Assembly (NCBI GenBank): GCA_021443125.1
Contig: JABUUQ010000002.1
Span: 856,928-862,955, forward strand
Direction of reading: 5' to 3'
DNA length: 6,028 bases
Origin: Bacteroidales bacterium
GTDB lineage: Bacteria; Bacteroidota; Bacteroidia; Bacteroidales; P3
The translations under genes and the position numbers were made by a program. Positions 4,251-6,028 of this stretch are shown here, piece after piece. The notes under the pieces are model-generated. The model was not told the DNA's origin. It saw nothing but the letters and a program-made list of their open reading frames with translations, and ran no database searches. The first letter of the stretch is position 1, and each line of letters begins with the position of its first letter.

Positions 4251-6028
4251 ATGATTCTGGACGGACTTAATAGCGAACAAAAAAACGCAGTGCTTCAAAC
4301 CGAAGGCCCTATTCTTATAGTGGCTGGGGCGGGTAGTGGAAAGACAAAAACCATTACTCACAAGATAGCATACCTTATTGAGCAAGGCGTTTCTCCATAC
4401 AGTATTCTTGCTTTGACTTTTACCAACAAAGCAGCTACAGAAATGAAGGAGAGAATCATACAACTTGTTGGCTATGAGGCTAAAAAAATACCTATGGGAA
4501 CTTTTCATAGTGTGTTTTCCAAAATTTTGAGAGTGGATGGCAAAAAGATAGACTTTGAAAGCAACTATACTATCTACGACGAAAGTGATTGCAAAAAGCT
4601 TATAGGAGAAATTGTCAAAGCGTTGAAACTCGATGACAAGCAATACAACAAAGCAACAATGCTCAACAAAATCTCAAACGCCAAATGCAATCTTTTTTCT
4701 CCCGAAGACTATGCCAGTAGGGAAGAGAATTTGGATTACGATGAAAGAGCACGCATAGGAAAGTTCTATAAGGTTTATCAGATTTATCAAAGTCGTTTGC
4801 GTCAGGCTAATGCAATGGATTTTGATGATATATTGTTCTATATGAATGTGTTGTTGAGAGATTATCCCGAGGTTAGAGCAAAATATCAAAAGCGATTCAA
4901 GTATATTTTTGTTGATGAGTATCAAGATACCAACTTTTCTCAATACCTGATAATAAAGAAACTTGCTGCATATCATCAAAACATATGTGTTGTTGGTGAT
5001 GATGCCCAAAGTATCTATGCTTTCAGAGGTGCAAACATACAAAACATATTGAATTTCAAGAAGGATTATCCCGACGCCAAGACATTCAAACTTGAACAAA
5101 ACTATCGTTCAACCCAGACAATAGTAAATGCCGCCAATAGTGTTATAGCAAAAAATAAAAACCAGATACAAAAGACGGTATGGACTGCAAATCAGGTGGG
5201 AGACAAGATAGATTATTTTGAATTGCCTACCGACAGGGACGAGGCCGACTGTGTTGCCAAAAGTATTTGCCGAGATATTGCAGCAGGAGAACAAGGCAAA
5301 GAGATTGCAATACTATATAGAACAAATTCTCAGTCGAGAACAATGGAGGAAAGTTTGAGATTGAAGAATGTGCCTTACCTTATATATAGTGGAACTTCCT
5401 TCTATGATAGAAAAGAGATAAAAGATATTATTGCTTACTTCAGGCTTGTTGTAAATAACGACGATGAAGAAGCGTTTTTGAGAATAATAAACTATCCTGC
5501 AAGGGGAATAGGCCAGACAACCATAGACAGATTGAAAGTTGCAAGGGATGCAATGAAATGTTCTTTGTTTGTTGCTATTCAAAAACTTACGCCAGATAAT
5601 CCTTTTGGAATAAGAGCCAATACAGTCAAACTTCTTTGGGATTTTTGCAGAATGATAGAATCTTGCACCCAAAGGGTTTATGATGAAGACGCCTATACAT
5701 TAGGTAAAGACATAATACGCCTTAGCAAAATAAAGACCGATTTATCTTTGTTGGACGATAAGGAAGACAAAGACAAACTTGCACATGTGGAAGAGTTTGT
5801 CTCTGGTTTGAAAGCTTTTGTAGAGACAGAGGAAGAAAACATAGTGGATTCTCTGACTGGTGAGGAAATAAACATAAAGACAAAAACGCTTGATGTTTTC
5901 TTGCAACAGATTGCTTTGATGACCAATACCGACACCAATGACAATAATGCAGACGATAAGGTCAGACTTATGACTATTCACACTGCCAAAGGTTTGGAAT
6001 TCAATAATGTATATCTTGTTGGAATGGA
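4251..6028 (+). CDS. uvrD: UvrD/PcrA-type superfamily 1A ATP-dependent DNA helicase (3' end outside window)
   Basis: This is a 3'-5' DNA helicase for nucleotide excision and mismatch repair and for clearing stalled forks. The frame is open from ATG 4251 to the window edge, 592 codons plus 2 nt. Motifs appear in order: Q motif LNSEQKNAV (6-14); Walker A AGAGSGKT (25-32, K31); motif Ia TFTNKAATEM (56-65); motif II VDEYQDTN (221-228); motif III VVGDDAQSIYAFRGA (247-261); motif IV LEQNYRST (281-288); motif V MTIHTAKGLEF (574-584). Motif VI and the C terminus (about 150-190 residues if it is of usual size) lie beyond the window. Spacing between motifs matches PcrA/UvrD rather than Rep or RecB, but the split between UvrD and PcrA names cannot be settled. 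ATG 4251 is the first start after an in-frame stop at 4227 and precedes the Q motif by five residues, so it is secure. It is transcribed away from mrp. Confidence 0.96.
   Translation, partial: MILDGLNSEQKNAVLQTEGPILIVAGAGSGKTKTITHKIAYLIEQGVSPYSILALTFTNKAATEMKERIIQLVGYEAKKIPMGTFHSVFSKILRVDGKKIDFESNYTIYDESDCKKLIGEIVKALKLDDKQYNKATMLNKISNAKCNLFSPEDYASREENLDYDERARIGKFYKVYQIYQSRLRQANAMDFDDILFYMNVLLRDYPEVRAKYQKRFKYIFVDEYQDTNFSQYLIIKKLAAYHQNICVVGDDAQSIYAFRGANIQNILNFKKDYPDAKTFKLEQNYRSTQTIVNAANSVIAKNKNQIQKTVWTANQVGDKIDYFELPTDRDEADCVAKSICRDIAAGEQGKEIAILYRTNSQSRTMEESLRLKNVPYLIYSGTSFYDRKEIKDIIAYFRLVVNNDDEEAFLRIINYPARGIGQTTIDRLKVARDAMKCSLFVAIQKLTPDNPFGIRANTVKLLWDFCRMIESCTQRVYDEDAYTLGKDIIRLSKIKTDLSLLDDKEDKDKLAHVEEFVSGLKAFVETEEENIVDSLTGEEINIKTKTLDVFLQQIALMTNTDTNDNNADDKVRLMTIHTAKGLEFNNVYLVGM

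Noticed and set aside
4209..5981. Six minus-strand open frames (60-144 codons) antisense to the helicase gene
   Set aside because: Their translations show no family motifs and are rich in Cys, Ile, Tyr and Ser. The plus-strand frame carries all helicase motifs through the same stretch, so these are shadows.
1..6028. CRISPR array, transposon ends, phage or toxin-antitoxin genes
   Set aside because: Searched by eye for regular direct repeats, transposase motifs and paired small ORFs; none is supported. The content is housekeeping.

Overview
The window looks like an ordinary chromosomal segment of a low-GC member of the Bacteroidota. The evidence is indirect but consistent. Two start regions carry perfect matches to the Bacteroidota -7 box TAnnTTTG. 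No start codon in the window is preceded by a clear Shine-Dalgarno sequence; the leaders are A-rich instead. The tRNA does not encode its CCA end. The Mrp protein has the CxxC-less form I remember from this phylum. No mobile element, CRISPR array or phage gene is visible.

Layout. (1) 1-1140, plus strand: the 3' part of infB (IF-2 domains II to IV), a 10-bp hairpin whose loop holds the infB stop codon, and a tRNA-Arg(CCU) starting 15 nt after that stop. A weak terminator-like hairpin follows the tRNA. (2) 1140-1970, minus strand: a CPBP-family intramembrane protease gene, convergent with infB-tRNA. (3) 2014-4001, minus strand: an apparent four-gene operon read in the order mrp (P-loop Fe-S carrier), NifU C-terminal-domain protein, PduO-type cob(I)alamin adenosyltransferase, and a very acidic DUF2795 protein. 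The gaps are 16, 34 and 25 nt, and the operon closes with an 11-bp-stem terminator. (4) 4002-4250: a divergent intergenic region with an mrp promoter, a perfect 9-bp hairpin at the predicted 5' end of the mrp transcript, and a large interrupted dyad overlapping the mrp -33 element. (5) 4251-6028, plus strand: the first 592 codons of a UvrD/PcrA-type superfamily 1A helicase, cut by the window edge. Its -7 box lies so close to the ATG that the mRNA is probably leaderless.

How the genes fit together. Mrp and the NifU-domain protein are both Fe-S cluster handling factors and sit next to each other. The Mrp here lacks the canonical CxxC and any N-terminal DUF59/MIP18 domain, while the NifU-like protein supplies a CxxC, which suggests a two-protein division of labour (inference). 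Why a B12 adenosyltransferase and a DUF2795 protein belong to the same transcript is unclear.

I do not see an obviously new defence or mobile system. The most interesting unexplained signals are in the non-coding DNA around mrp (dyad, 5'-end hairpin, and an 11-nt motif shared by the mrp and adenosyltransferase leaders), the hairpin over the infB stop, and the charge-extreme DUF2795 protein.
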